In this document: positions 25,759-33,862 of the stretch, in pieces
Layout: each line of letters begins with the position of its first letter
Position numbering within the stretch: position 1 is the first letter of the stretch
Assembly: GCF_946479885.1 (NCBI RefSeq)
Contig: NZ_CAMLHM010000043.1
Coordinates: 1-35,049, forward strand
From: an uncultured Devosia sp.
GTDB lineage: Bacteria; Pseudomonadota; Alphaproteobacteria; Rhizobiales; Devosiaceae
DNA length: 35,049 nt
Reading direction: 5' to 3'
Translations under genes and position numbers: made by a program
Notes under the pieces: generated by a model
Told to the model about the DNA's origin: nothing
Databases searched by the model: none
The model's input: only the letters and a program-made list of their open reading frames with translations

Positions 25759-26904
25759 TCAGCCCTCCACCACGTCGAACATGCCCATCCAGCCCAGCTC
25801 GGTGAATTCGGTCTGGTGCGGATGGAACATATAGCTGCCGGCCTCGTGATCGCTGAAGCTGAACTCGAGAATGCCGCGCTGGGCCTGGCATTGAGTGATC
25901 AGATCAACGGTCTTGAGGGTGGGAGTCAGGTTGGTGCCGGTGTCGAAATAGTTGAAGAAATTGGCGTGCAGGTGGAACGAGTTGATCGGATCGAACTCGG
26001 TGACGTTGACCAGATAGATGCGAACGGGCTTGGACTTGAGGATGCGGATCGGCGTGCGCGCATAGGCATGGGCGATGGTGTTGACGGCGTAGAACTCGTT
26101 CTCGTTGTCGAAATTGGTGTCGAAGGCATTCATCACCATGACCATTTCCTGCCAGCCGGCATTCTCTGATGTGCCGAGCAGGCGAGAGGCGGCGACGTCG
26201 GCGAATTCGGGGTGCAGAGCCGGGTCCGGATCGATGATGAAGGCGCCATACATGCCCTTGTGCATGTGCCGCTTCAGCGGCAGCGCGTGGCAATGGTAGA
26301 GGTGGCAGCCGAATGGCCTGGCGTCGAATTCGTAGACGAATTCCTCGCCGGGATTGATCAGGCCGGCGCCGGGAACGCCGTCCATGCGCGCCGAATGCAT
26401 GCCGTGGAAGTGCATCGAATGCGGATGGGAGCCATAATTGCGGAACACGACCCGCAGGCGCTCGCCCTCCTTGGCACGCAAGGCCGGGCCGGGGACGCGG
26501 CCGTTGAAGGTCCAGGCCGGGAACATGACACCGGGGGCGATCTCGATCTCCCGGTCGATCGCCTCGATCTCGAAGGTGCGCAGCGTGCGGCCATCGGCCA
26601 TCGTGGAGACTGTGCCGGTTTCCCACTCGGTCAGCATGGTGGTTGGGTCGAAGCCATTGGCGGCGTGATCGACCGTTCCGACCGTCATCATGTCACCGTG
26701 GGCGCCGGCGTGGGATGGCGGCGTCGTATAGGGGTCGGCGGGAGCCGCGGCAGGGTCCTGCGACACGGTGCTCATGTCGTGCCCCGGCATGTCCTGAGCG
26801 GTGGCGACACCGGCCAGCGCGGCGGCGCCGCCAGCGGCCACGAGCCCACCCAGCAGCAGGCTTCGACGGGTCAGCGCATCGGCGGCAGAATCGCGGTCGT
26901 GCAT
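25759..26904 (-). CDS. Two-domain multicopper oxidase, Tat-exported
   Basis: 381 residues from the ATG at 26904. Twin-arginine signal TRRSLLLGGLVAAGG (12-26), then a Met/His-rich segment (DMPGHDMS). Copper ligands: HPH and HFH (160-167, SHPHSMHFHG), C200-H-L-Y-H-C-H (200-206) with HMHKGM, and in the second domain FHLH (310-313) and FHPH (360-363). Two cupredoxin domains suit the small laccase/ferroxidase group. It would oxidise a metal or phenol in the periplasm, with dioxygen as acceptor. Its pairing with a ZIP importer suggests ferroxidase or manganese-oxidase-assisted uptake (inference). A perfect palindrome lies immediately upstream. Confidence 0.9.
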   Translation of the reverse strand: MHDRDSAADALTRRSLLLGGLVAAGGAAALAGVATAQDMPGHDMSTVSQDPAAAPADPYTTPPSHAGAHGDMMTVGTVDHAANGFDPTTMLTEWETGTVSTMADGRTLRTFEIEAIDREIEIAPGVMFPAWTFNGRVPGPALRAKEGERLRVVFRNYGSHPHSMHFHGMHSARMDGVPGAGLINPGEEFVYEFDARPFGCHLYHCHALPLKRHMHKGMYGAFIIDPDPALHPEFADVAASRLLGTSENAGWQEMVMVMNAFDTNFDNENEFYAVNTIAHAYARTPIRILKSKPVRIYLVNVTEFDPINSFHLHANFFNYFDTGTNLTPTLKTVDLITQCQAQRGILEFSFSDHEAGSYMFHPHQTEFTELGWMGMFDVVEG

Positions 26905-26914
26905 AGGGTTTTCC

Positions 26915-26937
26915 AAGTTGCGAATTATTCGCAACTT
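26915..26937. promoter_or_regulatory. Perfect 23-base palindromic operator before the oxidase-ZIP operon
   Basis: Arms AAGTTGCGAAT and ATTCGCAACTT flank one central T. The 8-1-8 core TTGCGAAT/ATTCGCAA has the size and A/T-centred look of operators bound by Fur-superfamily metalloregulators. A degenerate second site, GTAAGAATTATTTGCAAC, lies at 26963-26980. The palindrome sits 11-33 bases before the oxidase start, where a bound repressor would block transcription or initiation. Which regulator binds cannot be read. Confidence 0.75.
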
Positions 26938-26943
26938 AGCGGC

Positions 26944-27081
26944 CTAGGCGGAGTTTTTGCAAGTAAGAATTATTTGCAACAGGGGGGGCGAGCGGCCGGC
27001 CGGGCCATCAAGTATATTGGGGCCGGGGGAGGCCCGGGCCGCGACGACCCCCACCAGGGCGATGAGGGCATTCTGGAGCAT
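26944..27081 (-). pseudogene. 3'-truncated remnant of a LysE-type exporter gene
   Basis: The ATG at 27081 opens MLQNALIALVGVVAARASPGPNIL. This is the characteristic first helix and ASPGPN turn of LysE/RhtB amino-acid exporters. Then the match is lost (DGPAGRSPPLLQ) and the frame stops at 26944 after 45 codons, where the family has about 200. It starts 12 bases past the stop of the CBS-domain gene. Its end overlaps the degenerate operator box. It looks like a deletion joined the head of a LysE gene to the oxidase promoter region. Confidence 0.6.
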
Positions 27082-27092
27082 TGCAGGTCCGT

Positions 27093-27521
27093 TCAGGACG
27101 CGATGTATTCCCGGAGTATCTCGGCCTCGTGCTCGGCTTCCTCGATCTTGTGCTTGACCACGTCGCCGATCGAGACAATGCCGACCAGGCTGCCGCCTTC
27201 GGCGACGGGCATGTGGCGGATACGCAGGTGGGTCATGCGCTCCATGACCTCGGCGATATCGGTATCGCGGGTGCAGGTGACGACGCCACGGGTCATGCAC
27301 TGGCTGATAAGCAGCGCCAGGGCGCCGGAAGGATTCTTGCCAAGCTGGCGGACGATGTCGCGCTCGGAGAGGATACCGATGATGGTGCCGCCGGTATCGG
27401 TCACGACGACGGCGCCGATATTGTGGGCGTTGAGCGTGGCCACGGCATCGGCCAGCGTGCCGGTTTCGGGCAGGGTGTGGACGACCACGCCCTTGGTTTG
27501 CAGGATGGTGTCGACAAGCAT
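27093..27521 (-). CDS. CBS-domain pair protein
   Basis: 142 residues forming one tandem CBS module: VVVHTLPETGTLADAVATLNAHNIGAVVVTD ... GIISERD-type GILSERDIV, then ISQCMTRGVVTCTRDTDIAEVMERMTHLRIRHMPV and GIVSIGDVVKHKI. Such proteins bind adenosyl ligands and tune partners. Its C-terminal helix (EEAEHEAEILREYIAS) is acidic. GGAGGACTT precedes the ATG. It is leftward; a truncated LysE frame follows. Confidence 0.92.
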   Translation of the reverse strand: MLVDTILQTKGVVVHTLPETGTLADAVATLNAHNIGAVVVTDTGGTIIGILSERDIVRQLGKNPSGALALLISQCMTRGVVTCTRDTDIAEVMERMTHLRIRHMPVAEGGSLVGIVSIGDVVKHKIEEAEHEAEILREYIAS

Positions 27522-27598
27522 GTTGAAGTCCTCCTTGCGCTGACTGTGGACCTCGGCCCGGCGCCCGGCAATAGGTCAAAGGTGGATAGACCCAGACG

Positions 27599-27625
27599 AA
27601 AAAAGGGCCGGCGCGAGGCCAGCCC
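27599..27625 (-). terminator. Rho-independent terminator after the small membrane protein gene
   Basis: On the minus strand GGGCTGGC pairs with GCCGGCCC (one G-T pair) around a five-base loop and is followed by TTTTTT. It lies about 30-56 bases past the stop at 27655 and isolates that gene from the CBS gene. Confidence 0.85.
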
Positions 27626-27654
27626 AGGGGATCGTGGTCGGGGAAACTAGGAGG

Positions 27655-27954
27655 TCAGCCTTCGTCCTTGCCGGGGGACCAGTGGTGGCGGGCCGGACGG
27701 CGAACGGGGGCTTCTGCAGGAAGCGCACCGCGGAAGGCAATGCGCGCGGCTTCGAACAGTATCGCGATGACGAGGATGGTCAGCGGCACCATGAACACCG
27801 CGATCTGGGTGTCCGGCTGGGTCGCAAGATTGGCGGCAGTTGCCGGCGAAACGCCAGCCATCAGGGCCGCTACCGAGCCAACAGCCACAACGGCCGTGGA
27901 GGCAATGGCATAGAGCCTGAAACTTTTCCGCTTGGGGGACGTAGATTTGTGCAT
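27655..27954 (-). CDS. Hypothetical small membrane protein
   Basis: 99 residues with a basic N-terminus (KSTSPKRKSFR), a first hydrophobic segment about 15-35 that may be a signal or membrane helix (ending SPATA), and a second helix about 50-70 (IAVFMVPLTILVIAILFEAARIAF). The tail is Arg/Pro/His-rich. I recognise no family. It has its own terminator, which supports a real gene. Confidence 0.6.
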   Translation of the reverse strand: MHKSTSPKRKSFRLYAIASTAVVAVGSVAALMAGVSPATAANLATQPDTQIAVFMVPLTILVIAILFEAARIAFRGALPAEAPVRRPARHHWSPGKDEG

Positions 27955-28083
27955 GGGATCCGACGTCGTTCCTCAACTTCGCAATGGGACTAATAAGCCA
28001 TGCGAATGCGGTTCGAGTTTGGGTCGAATGGGGTCGGGCGGGTACCATTTAGCGGCGAAACTGTGGCAACCGAGGAGGCGAGA

Positions 28084-28500
28084 ATGCGGATTTGGGCGGT
28101 AATGGTGGCGCTGGTGGTCCTTTTGACACCGGCTGTGGCACAGGATGAGGCGGCGCCTTGGCAGGCCACGGTGACGGGCCAGATCGTGGCGTTTCGGACC
28201 GAGGATGGCGCGGCGGCGCTGGAATTTGCCGGGGAGGCGTTCCGCGTCCAGTTCGAGGGACAGCCGGAAGCGTTCTATGCGGCGATAATCGCATCGGGCT
28301 ATGAGCCGATCGTCAGGTCACGATCGCACAGCTTTGGCGAGTTCAAGAAGGTGAGCGAGACAAGGGTGCTGCAGGTGGTCGATTTCGTCGGCCCGGAACA
28401 GGGCCTCTATCAGGCGCTCTATGAGCTCGGGGACGAACCGGGAGAGGGCTGGCGTGTGCTGGGCGTGGTGCTGCGGCGCGAGGCCGGCGTCGGTATCTGA
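28084..28500 (+). CDS. DUF4864-like secreted protein
   Basis: 138 residues from the ATG at 28084, which follows GAGGAGGCGAGA and starts the signal peptide MRIWAVMVALVVLLTPAVAQ. The mature part matches the DUF4864 pattern: ATVTGQIVAFRTEDGAAALEFA, FYAAIIASGYEPIVR, VVDFVGPEQGLYQALYEL, and GWRVLGVVLRREAGVGI at the end. It is a periplasmic cystatin/NTF2-like fold domain with no known function. It stands alone on the plus strand; a 28-codon upstream in-frame extension is unlikely. Confidence 0.8.
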   Translation: MRIWAVMVALVVLLTPAVAQDEAAPWQATVTGQIVAFRTEDGAAALEFAGEAFRVQFEGQPEAFYAAIIASGYEPIVRSRSHSFGEFKKVSETRVLQVVDFVGPEQGLYQALYELGDEPGEGWRVLGVVLRREAGVGI

Positions 28501-28530
28501 GCCGAACACCGGCCAGGGCGACAGGCGGGG

Positions 28531-28722
28531 TTATTCATAGGCGTGGCCGCCGAGATGATGGGTGCGGGCCTTTGCGGGGCGCCCGAGAACCGCGCTGATG
28601 GCGCCGGCAAGCGGCGTCGCCAGACCATCGAAAAAGCGGCGGCGATGGGGGACGACAGGCGCTTCGGGTTCTTCCCACGATTGACGATAGACATCCTTGA
28701 ACAAGTAGCTGGCCAGGATCAT
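28531..28722 (-). CDS. Small protein under LacI-type operators
   Basis: 63 residues (MILASYLFKDVYRQSWEEPE, then a basic HRRRFF stretch, and GLATPLAGAISAVLG as a short amphipathic or membrane-touching helix). AAGGAGACTAAA sits at ideal spacing before the ATG. It is divergent from the LacI regulator gene, and two of the four operator-like sites lie in its promoter and leader. I recognise no family. The good ribosome site and the operators argue that it is expressed. Confidence 0.6.
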   Translation of the reverse strand: MILASYLFKDVYRQSWEEPEAPVVPHRRRFFDGLATPLAGAISAVLGRPAKARTHHLGGHAYE

Positions 28723-28734
28723 TTTAGTCTCCTT

Positions 28735-28859
28735 TGAATCGGTTCAGTTTGGAGGTACGAAGCTCTCTGAACCGGTTCAAATGTAGGCCTTGCCGGCCCA
28801 ACGCACAAGCAAAATTTGAACCGATCCAAAGCCTGTGTTAGAATATTTGTATCGGTTCA
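28735..28859. promoter_or_regulatory. Divergent LacI-type control region with four operators
   Basis: Four sites share the TGAACCGGTTCA theme: TGAATCGGTTCA (28735-28746), perfect TGAACCGGTTCA (28768-28779), TGAACCGATCCA (28817-28828) and TGTATCGGTTCA (28848-28859). For the rightward lacI-like gene, TTGAAC (28816) and TAGAAT (28839) are 17 bases apart, so the third site covers the -35 and the fourth the start point. The first two sit over the leader and -35 of the leftward small gene. This is a self-regulating divergent switch. Confidence 0.8.
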
Positions 28860-28886
28860 AAAGATTTCGCGGAAAGGCGGTCGAGA

Positions 28887-29957
28887 TTGGTGCGGCAGAC
28901 TGAGTCCAGCATCAAATTGCGCGATGTGGCAAAGGCGGCCGGCGTGTCCCAGGGCACCGCTTCCAATGTGTTCAGCAAGCCGGAACTGGTGCGCGAGGAG
29001 GTGCGCGAGCATGTGCTCGGTGTGGCCAGGGAGCTTGGCTATGCGGGCCCAAGTGTCACCGGACGGCTGTTGCGGCAAGGCAAGGTGAATGCGGTGGGCG
29101 TGGCCGCCATCGAGCCGATCAGCTATTTTTTCGAGGACCTGTGGGCGCGCCAGCTCATGAGCAAGATTTCCGAGATCTGCGACGCCCGCGGGGCGGGAGT
29201 GGCGCTGGTTTCGGCGCTGAATGATGAGCGACTGGCCTGGAATATCCAGTCGGCGCTGGTCGATGGTTTCATTCTGCTCTGCGTCGAGGGTGGTGAAAAG
29301 CTGGTGGAGATCACCCGGCAGCGGCAATTGCCCTTTGTGGCGCTGGCCATCGGAGCAGAGGATCGCAGCGTTCCGGCCATTGGCGTCGACAATGTCAGCG
29401 GCGGGCGGATGGCCGGCGACCATCTGGTGGGGCTTGGGCACAAGCGGTTCGCGATACTCGCCACCTCGATCGGCGAGAAGGGCGAGGGCCGGCGCACGCC
29501 GGAGGAAGTGCTGGCGGCGCTCTACACGACCTCGCGCGACCGCGCTGTCGGCTATTGGCAGGCGTTGGAGGCCGGCGGCATCGGGCGCGACAGCGTGCCG
29601 TTGTTCGAGACACGCGAGAGCCAGGCCAGCACGCTGGCGATGATGGAAGAGATGTTCGCGGGTGACGACAAACCGACGGCTATCCTGGCCATGTCGGACA
29701 AGATCGCCATGTGGGCGGTGGATTGGCTGTTCCGCAATGGCTTCAGCGTGCCCGGCGATGTGTCAGTCGTGGGTTTCGACGGTGTGCCGGAAGCGGCTGT
29801 GTCGACGCCCAAGCTGACCACAATCGAGCAGCCGATCGAGGAAATTGCGCGACGCGCGGTCGATGCGGCCCTGGGGGGGCGGCAGGTCGAAGGGCGCCAG
29901 GTGTTGCAGACAAAGCTGCTGGTTCGGGAAACCACGGCGCCGCCACGGGCGAAATAA
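28887..29957 (+). CDS. LacI family transcriptional regulator
   Basis: About 356 residues. N-terminal helix-turn-helix IKLRDVAKAAGVSQGTASNVFSKPELVREEVREHVLGVARELGY, then the hinge and a periplasmic-binding-protein-like effector domain (ISYFFEDLWARQLMSKI ... DNVSGGRMAGDHLVGLGHKRFA ... PTAILAMSDKIAMWAVDWLFRNGFSVPGDVSVVGFDGVPEA). It would bind the TGAACCGGTTCA sites just upstream and release them with a sugar or nucleoside-like ligand. No sugar genes adjoin it. The start is TTG at 28887 or GTG at 28890; the ribosome site AAAGGCGG does not decide. Confidence 0.92.
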   Translation: MVRQTESSIKLRDVAKAAGVSQGTASNVFSKPELVREEVREHVLGVARELGYAGPSVTGRLLRQGKVNAVGVAAIEPISYFFEDLWARQLMSKISEICDARGAGVALVSALNDERLAWNIQSALVDGFILLCVEGGEKLVEITRQRQLPFVALAIGAEDRSVPAIGVDNVSGGRMAGDHLVGLGHKRFAILATSIGEKGEGRRTPEEVLAALYTTSRDRAVGYWQALEAGGIGRDSVPLFETRESQASTLAMMEEMFAGDDKPTAILAMSDKIAMWAVDWLFRNGFSVPGDVSVVGFDGVPEAAVSTPKLTTIEQPIEEIARRAVDAALGGRQVEGRQVLQTKLLVRETTAPPRAK

Positions 29958-30025
29958 GACTTCAAGCCAGTTGCCGCGCCGCGGCCGACGCCGTATCAGT
30001 CTGCCCGGACTTCCGGGGAGAGTGA

Positions 30026-31231
<1,206 letters not shown>

Positions 31232-31243
31232 CCCATTAGCCGG

Positions 31244-31280
31244 GCCTCAGCCACCTCCTGCGGAAGAAGGTGGTTGAGGC
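31244..31280. terminator. Bidirectional hairpin between convergent genes
   Basis: GCCTCAGCCACCT pairs with AGGTGGTTGAGGC (one G-T pair) around an 11-base loop, between the end of the aminotransferase gene and the end of the leftward cupin gene. There is no long T run, so it may slow rather than stop transcription. Confidence 0.6.
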
Positions 31281-31292
31281 GCCGGCCAGAGG

Positions 31293-31667
31293 TCAGGCCG
31301 CCCAGGGCGGGGTGAAGGCCGCGCGACCGGGCATGACGGCCTGTCCGCCGACCGGGAACACGGCGACAGCGTTGAACGGCGTGTCGCCGGGATTGTCCAT
31401 GCTGAAATCGGTGTGGGCCGGCACGATCAGCGCGTCGCCCGGAGACAGGGCCAGCGTTTCGGTGCCGAGGCGGATGCTGGCATTGCCTGACATGCAGACG
31501 ATGATTTCCTCGCGGGTCAATTGGTGGGTGGCGCCGATGCTGCCCGGCGCGAGCGAGACCGTCCATACAGCAGTGTCGGTGGCGCCGCGCGTGGGCGAGG
31601 CGAGGCCGGTAAAGGTGATGCCGGGGATGTTGAACTGAGGTGCGGTGGCGGCGGAGATCACGGGCAT
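31293..31667 (-). CDS. Cupin domain protein
   Basis: 124 residues from the ATG at 31667, preceded by AGAGGA. The double-stranded beta-helix reads TAVWTVSLAPGSIGATHQLTREEIIVCMSGNASIRLG then LSPGDALIVPAHTDFSMDNPGDTPFNAVAVFP. Cupin motif 1 is weak: His, then EE, with the usual two-His pair reduced. Motif 2 has PAHTDFSMDN. It is a small metal- or ligand-binding domain of unknown substrate. It diverges from a MarR-type regulator with a palindromic operator in between, which suggests the regulator controls it. Confidence 0.85.
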   Translation of the reverse strand: MPVISAATAPQFNIPGITFTGLASPTRGATDTAVWTVSLAPGSIGATHQLTREEIIVCMSGNASIRLGTETLALSPGDALIVPAHTDFSMDNPGDTPFNAVAVFPVGGQAVMPGRAAFTPPWAA

Positions 31668-31740
31668 GGAAAAATCCTCTTGGCACTGGATAAGCTCTGG
31701 ACGGCGCACGACTTGTGCTCACGGCTCGCATCGTGTTATC

Positions 31741-31755
31741 GTCAAGTAACTTGAC
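31741..31755. promoter_or_regulatory. MarR-type operator 1
   Basis: GTCAAGTAACTTGAC is a perfect 7-1-7 palindrome between the divergent cupin and MarR genes, 74 bases upstream of the cupin start. MarR dimers typically bind such palindromes. Confidence 0.82.
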
Positions 31756-31772
31756 TATATGGGTTTGATAAA

Positions 31773-32231
31773 TTGGTCAAGCAGCTTGACGAAAAAATCA
31801 CCTCTGAGCTGATTGACCATGTCGGATGGCGGCTATGGCGGTTGGGCCGGCAATGGAAAGACGAGTTCGAGGCGGCGATGATCGCAGCCGGCCATGGCTG
31901 GATGACGCAGGCGCAGGGTGCCGTGGTCGGGCATTTGCGCATCGGGGGGGTGCCGCAGGCCGAATTAGCCCAGAAAATGGGTGTCTCCAAGCAGGCGGTG
32001 CAGCAGTTCGTCGATACGCTGGAAACGGATGGGTTTGTGGTGCGGGCGGTCGATCCGGCCGACAAGCGCGGGCGCATCGTGCAGCTGACGCCGCGGGGGG
32101 CCGCGGCGCTGAATGATGGCAACCGCATCAAGCTGCTGATCGAGGCGCGCTATCGCGCCAATGTCGGGGAGGCCCGGTTTGCCGATTTCATCGCGGTCCT
32201 GGATGAGTTGTTCGAGGACGGCGCGAAATAG
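31773..32231 (+). CDS. MarR family transcriptional regulator
   Basis: About 152 residues. The winged helix reads MTQAQGAVVGHLRIGGVPQAELAQKMGVSKQAVQQFVDTLETDGFVVRAVDPADKRGRIVQLTPRGAAAL. It contains the recognition helix (VSKQAVQQFVDTLE) and the D-x-R-D/K-KR wing (DPADKRGR), flanked by dimerisation helices. It would repress its own gene and the divergent cupin gene until a small ligand binds. The TTG start at 31773 has a poor ribosome site and lies three bases before the second palindrome, so the true start could be farther downstream. Confidence 0.9.
   Translation: MVKQLDEKITSELIDHVGWRLWRLGRQWKDEFEAAMIAAGHGWMTQAQGAVVGHLRIGGVPQAELAQKMGVSKQAVQQFVDTLETDGFVVRAVDPADKRGRIVQLTPRGAAALNDGNRIKLLIEARYRANVGEARFADFIAVLDELFEDGAK
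31776..31790. promoter_or_regulatory. MarR-type operator 2, at the start of the regulator gene
   Basis: GTCAAGCAGCTTGAC is a perfect 7-1-7 palindrome that differs from operator 1 only in the three central-flank positions. Its centre is 35 bases from that of operator 1, and it overlaps codons 2-6 if the TTG start is right. A bound dimer here would give roadblock autoregulation. Confidence 0.82.
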
Positions 32232-32234
32232 GGG

Positions 32235-33341
32235 CTACTTCCCCATCCAGCTCAAGAATCCGGTCGCACTGCCGCCGGCTTCGGCGAACATCTGGGTCAG
32301 TTTGCTGGTGGATGTGTAGCTGTCGACCGCAGCCTGGTAGAACTGGTCGCTCCAGCCGGCGGCCTGGCGTTCTTCCGTGCTCATCGAGGCGAAGATGGAC
32401 ATGATGTTCTGGCTAAAGGCCGTGGGGTCGCTGGACTTGGCGGCGCTCTGGAAGCCGGCGACCAGCGCAGCGCCGCTCTTGCCGCGCAGGGTTGCCTTGG
32501 CGGCGTTGACCTCTTCCGTGCTGAACTGATCGGTATCGTCGAGCACGATGGACGAGAGCGTTCGGCTCGGGAGCTTGGACAGGTCGATATAGGTGCCGAC
32601 GGTGGTGGCCTTGTTATAGGTGGGCGCCTTGCCGCCCTTGATGGCATCGGCATAGAGGGCGTCGAGCGCCTTGCGCGCGCCCTTGGCGACGTCGCCGATA
32701 TTCTGTGGCTGGGCGGCCTGGCCGGCTTCGACCAGCGCCAGATAGAGCGCGACGGGATCGGAATCGCCGGCATCGGGCATGGTCTTGGGCGCGGTCTGCA
32801 GCTGCTTTTGTGCCTCGGTGATGGCGGCGCGGCCGGCGATCCAGTCGGCGTCGTCCTTTTCCTCGGGCCCCAGGCTATCGAGATATTCGGCGGCGGCCTT
32901 GTAGAGCCCGGTAAAGTTGCCGGTGACCTTGGCGACGGCGGCGGGGCCAGCCATGGCCGCCTCGAAGCGGCGCTGCATTTCCAGGCCCGCGGCCTTCTGT
33001 TCGTCTTCGCTGAAACTGTCATTGCTGGCCATGGCGAAGAGTTCGCGGGCATCGAGGCTGCTGAGATCGAGCGCCAGCTTGCCGCCTTCGAGCGGGGACG
33101 TGCGATCGGCCTCCTTGAGCAAAGCGGCCAGCTTGGTGCGCGTCTCGGCAATGACGGTGGCGAAATCGGTGGCGGCGAGGGCCGCCAGCGCTTCATCGGA
33201 AAGGGTGACCGACGTGGCTGCCTGCTCGGTGGTGGCGGTCGCGGCGGCAGTGGCTGCGGTGCCGACGCCGGCGGCCTGCGCGGAAGCGGCTGCCTTGTAG
33301 TAGGTGTTGGTCGAATAGGCGGTGCTGACGACGGCAACCAT
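32235..33341 (-). CDS. Conserved-looking helical hypothetical protein
   Basis: 368 residues from the ATG at 33341, which follows AGGAGCG. No signal peptide. The N-terminus is Ala/Thr/Tyr-rich and low in charge (VVSTAYSTNTYYKAAASAQAAG). A long helical body rich in Ala, Asp and Lys follows, with the repeated theme FSxxEQ/EExxAA (DSFSEDEQKAAGLEMQRRF, QFSTEEVNAAKATL, MSTEERQAAGW). The end is GFLSWMGK. I do not recognise a family. The open N-terminus and helical repeats would suit a surface, flagellar or secreted structural protein; this is only a guess. Convergent with the MarR gene, four bases apart. Confidence 0.65.
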   Translation of the reverse strand: MVAVVSTAYSTNTYYKAAASAQAAGVGTAATAAATATTEQAATSVTLSDEALAALAATDFATVIAETRTKLAALLKEADRTSPLEGGKLALDLSSLDARELFAMASNDSFSEDEQKAAGLEMQRRFEAAMAGPAAVAKVTGNFTGLYKAAAEYLDSLGPEEKDDADWIAGRAAITEAQKQLQTAPKTMPDAGDSDPVALYLALVEAGQAAQPQNIGDVAKGARKALDALYADAIKGGKAPTYNKATTVGTYIDLSKLPSRTLSSIVLDDTDQFSTEEVNAAKATLRGKSGAALVAGFQSAAKSSDPTAFSQNIMSIFASMSTEERQAAGWSDQFYQAAVDSYTSTSKLTQMFAEAGGSATGFLSWMGK

Positions 33342-33480
33342 CGGACGCTCCTGCAATCGGTCAGGGACCGTCATGCAATCGGCGTGCCGCGCCGGAACCC
33401 CTGCAAAACATGGGTCTCAGGGTCCGCCCCCGGATGGCGGGCGGCAAAACTTGCCGGGAATTGGGAAGGAATGACCCTGG

Positions 33481-33518
33481 AAACAAAATGGCCCCGCCCG
33501 AGGGGATGGGCAGGGCCA
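33481..33518 (-). terminator. Terminator of sRNA unit D
   Basis: An 11-base stem (TGGCCCTGCCC with GGGCGGGGCCA, one G-T pair) and an eight-base loop are followed on the minus strand by TTTTGTTT. Confidence 0.8.
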
Positions 33519-33581
33519 AAGGGTCATTTGCCGAAGCGTCTGACCTTGGAGGAGCGGCGCCACGAACGCCGCTGAACTGGT
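33481..33581 (-). ncRNA. sRNA unit D, short diverged member of the anti-SD sRNA array
   Basis: Predicted transcript of about 100 nt from a promoter at 33588-33616 to the terminator at 33481. It forms a stem-loop (AGCGGCG with CGCCGCT) followed by CTCCTCC and a closing GGTCA that can pair with TGACC at the 5' end. It has only one, shortened anti-Shine-Dalgarno-like stretch (minus strand of 33548-33554), half buried in structure. It is placed in the family by promoter spacing, upstream CATGGC word and terminator rather than by loops. Confidence 0.55.
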
Positions 33582-33587
33582 CATCCG

Positions 33588-33641
33588 CTTATCGGACTCC
33601 GCCGGCCCGGACACAAACGCGCAATTGGAAAAGCTGCCATG
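33588..33641 (-). promoter_or_regulatory. Promoter and upstream box of sRNA unit D
   Basis: Read leftward: CATGGC (33641-33636), 19 bases, TTGTGT as -35 (33616-33611), 17 bases, GATAAG as -10 (33593-33588). The layout equals that of the three other units to the base, but the second half of the box (CATGTC) is absent here. Confidence 0.6.
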
Positions 33642-33661
33642 CAGATTCTGCGGTCATGGCC

Positions 33662-33692
33662 AAAAAAAGAGGCTCCAACCGAAGTTGGAGCC
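33662..33692 (-). terminator. Terminator of sRNA unit C
   Basis: The perfect stem GGCTCCAAC/GTTGGAGCC closed by a TTCG tetraloop is followed on the minus strand by CTTTTTTT. Confidence 0.93.
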
Positions 33693-33856
33693 TGATGATA
33701 GGGCCGAAGCCAAATCGAAAGTAATGGCCCTGCGCCAGGGAGGAGGAGAGGCGCCGAACCGGTGGACCCAAGCCAAGGGAGGAGGATATGGCCTAGATCC
33801 GGTGTCGCAAGAAGCGGGTCCGAGGGAGGAGGATACGGAGCGGCTTCAACAGCGAC
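33662..33856 (-). ncRNA. sRNA unit C, three CCUCCUCCC hairpins (CcsR/cuckoo-like)
   Basis: Predicted transcript of about 195 nt. Three hairpins each display CCTCCTCCC in the loop (complement of plus-strand 33824-33832, 33777-33785 and 33738-33746). Their stems are TCCG/CGGA with GAAGC/GCTTC below, GCCA/TGGC with GGATC/GGTCC below, and GCGCC/GGCGC. A conserved single-stranded spacer GATTTGGCTTCGGCCC, shared with unit B, leads to the terminator. The loops are complementary to ribosome-binding sites. Architecture and motif fit the alphaproteobacterial CcsR/cuckoo sRNA family, whose members are stress-induced in Rhodobacter. Confidence 0.85.
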
Positions 33857-33862
33857 GATCTA

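Noticed and set aside
26212..27543. A 443-codon rightward frame over the oxidase and CBS genes
   Set aside because: It spans two well-supported leftward genes and an operator and shows no family motif.
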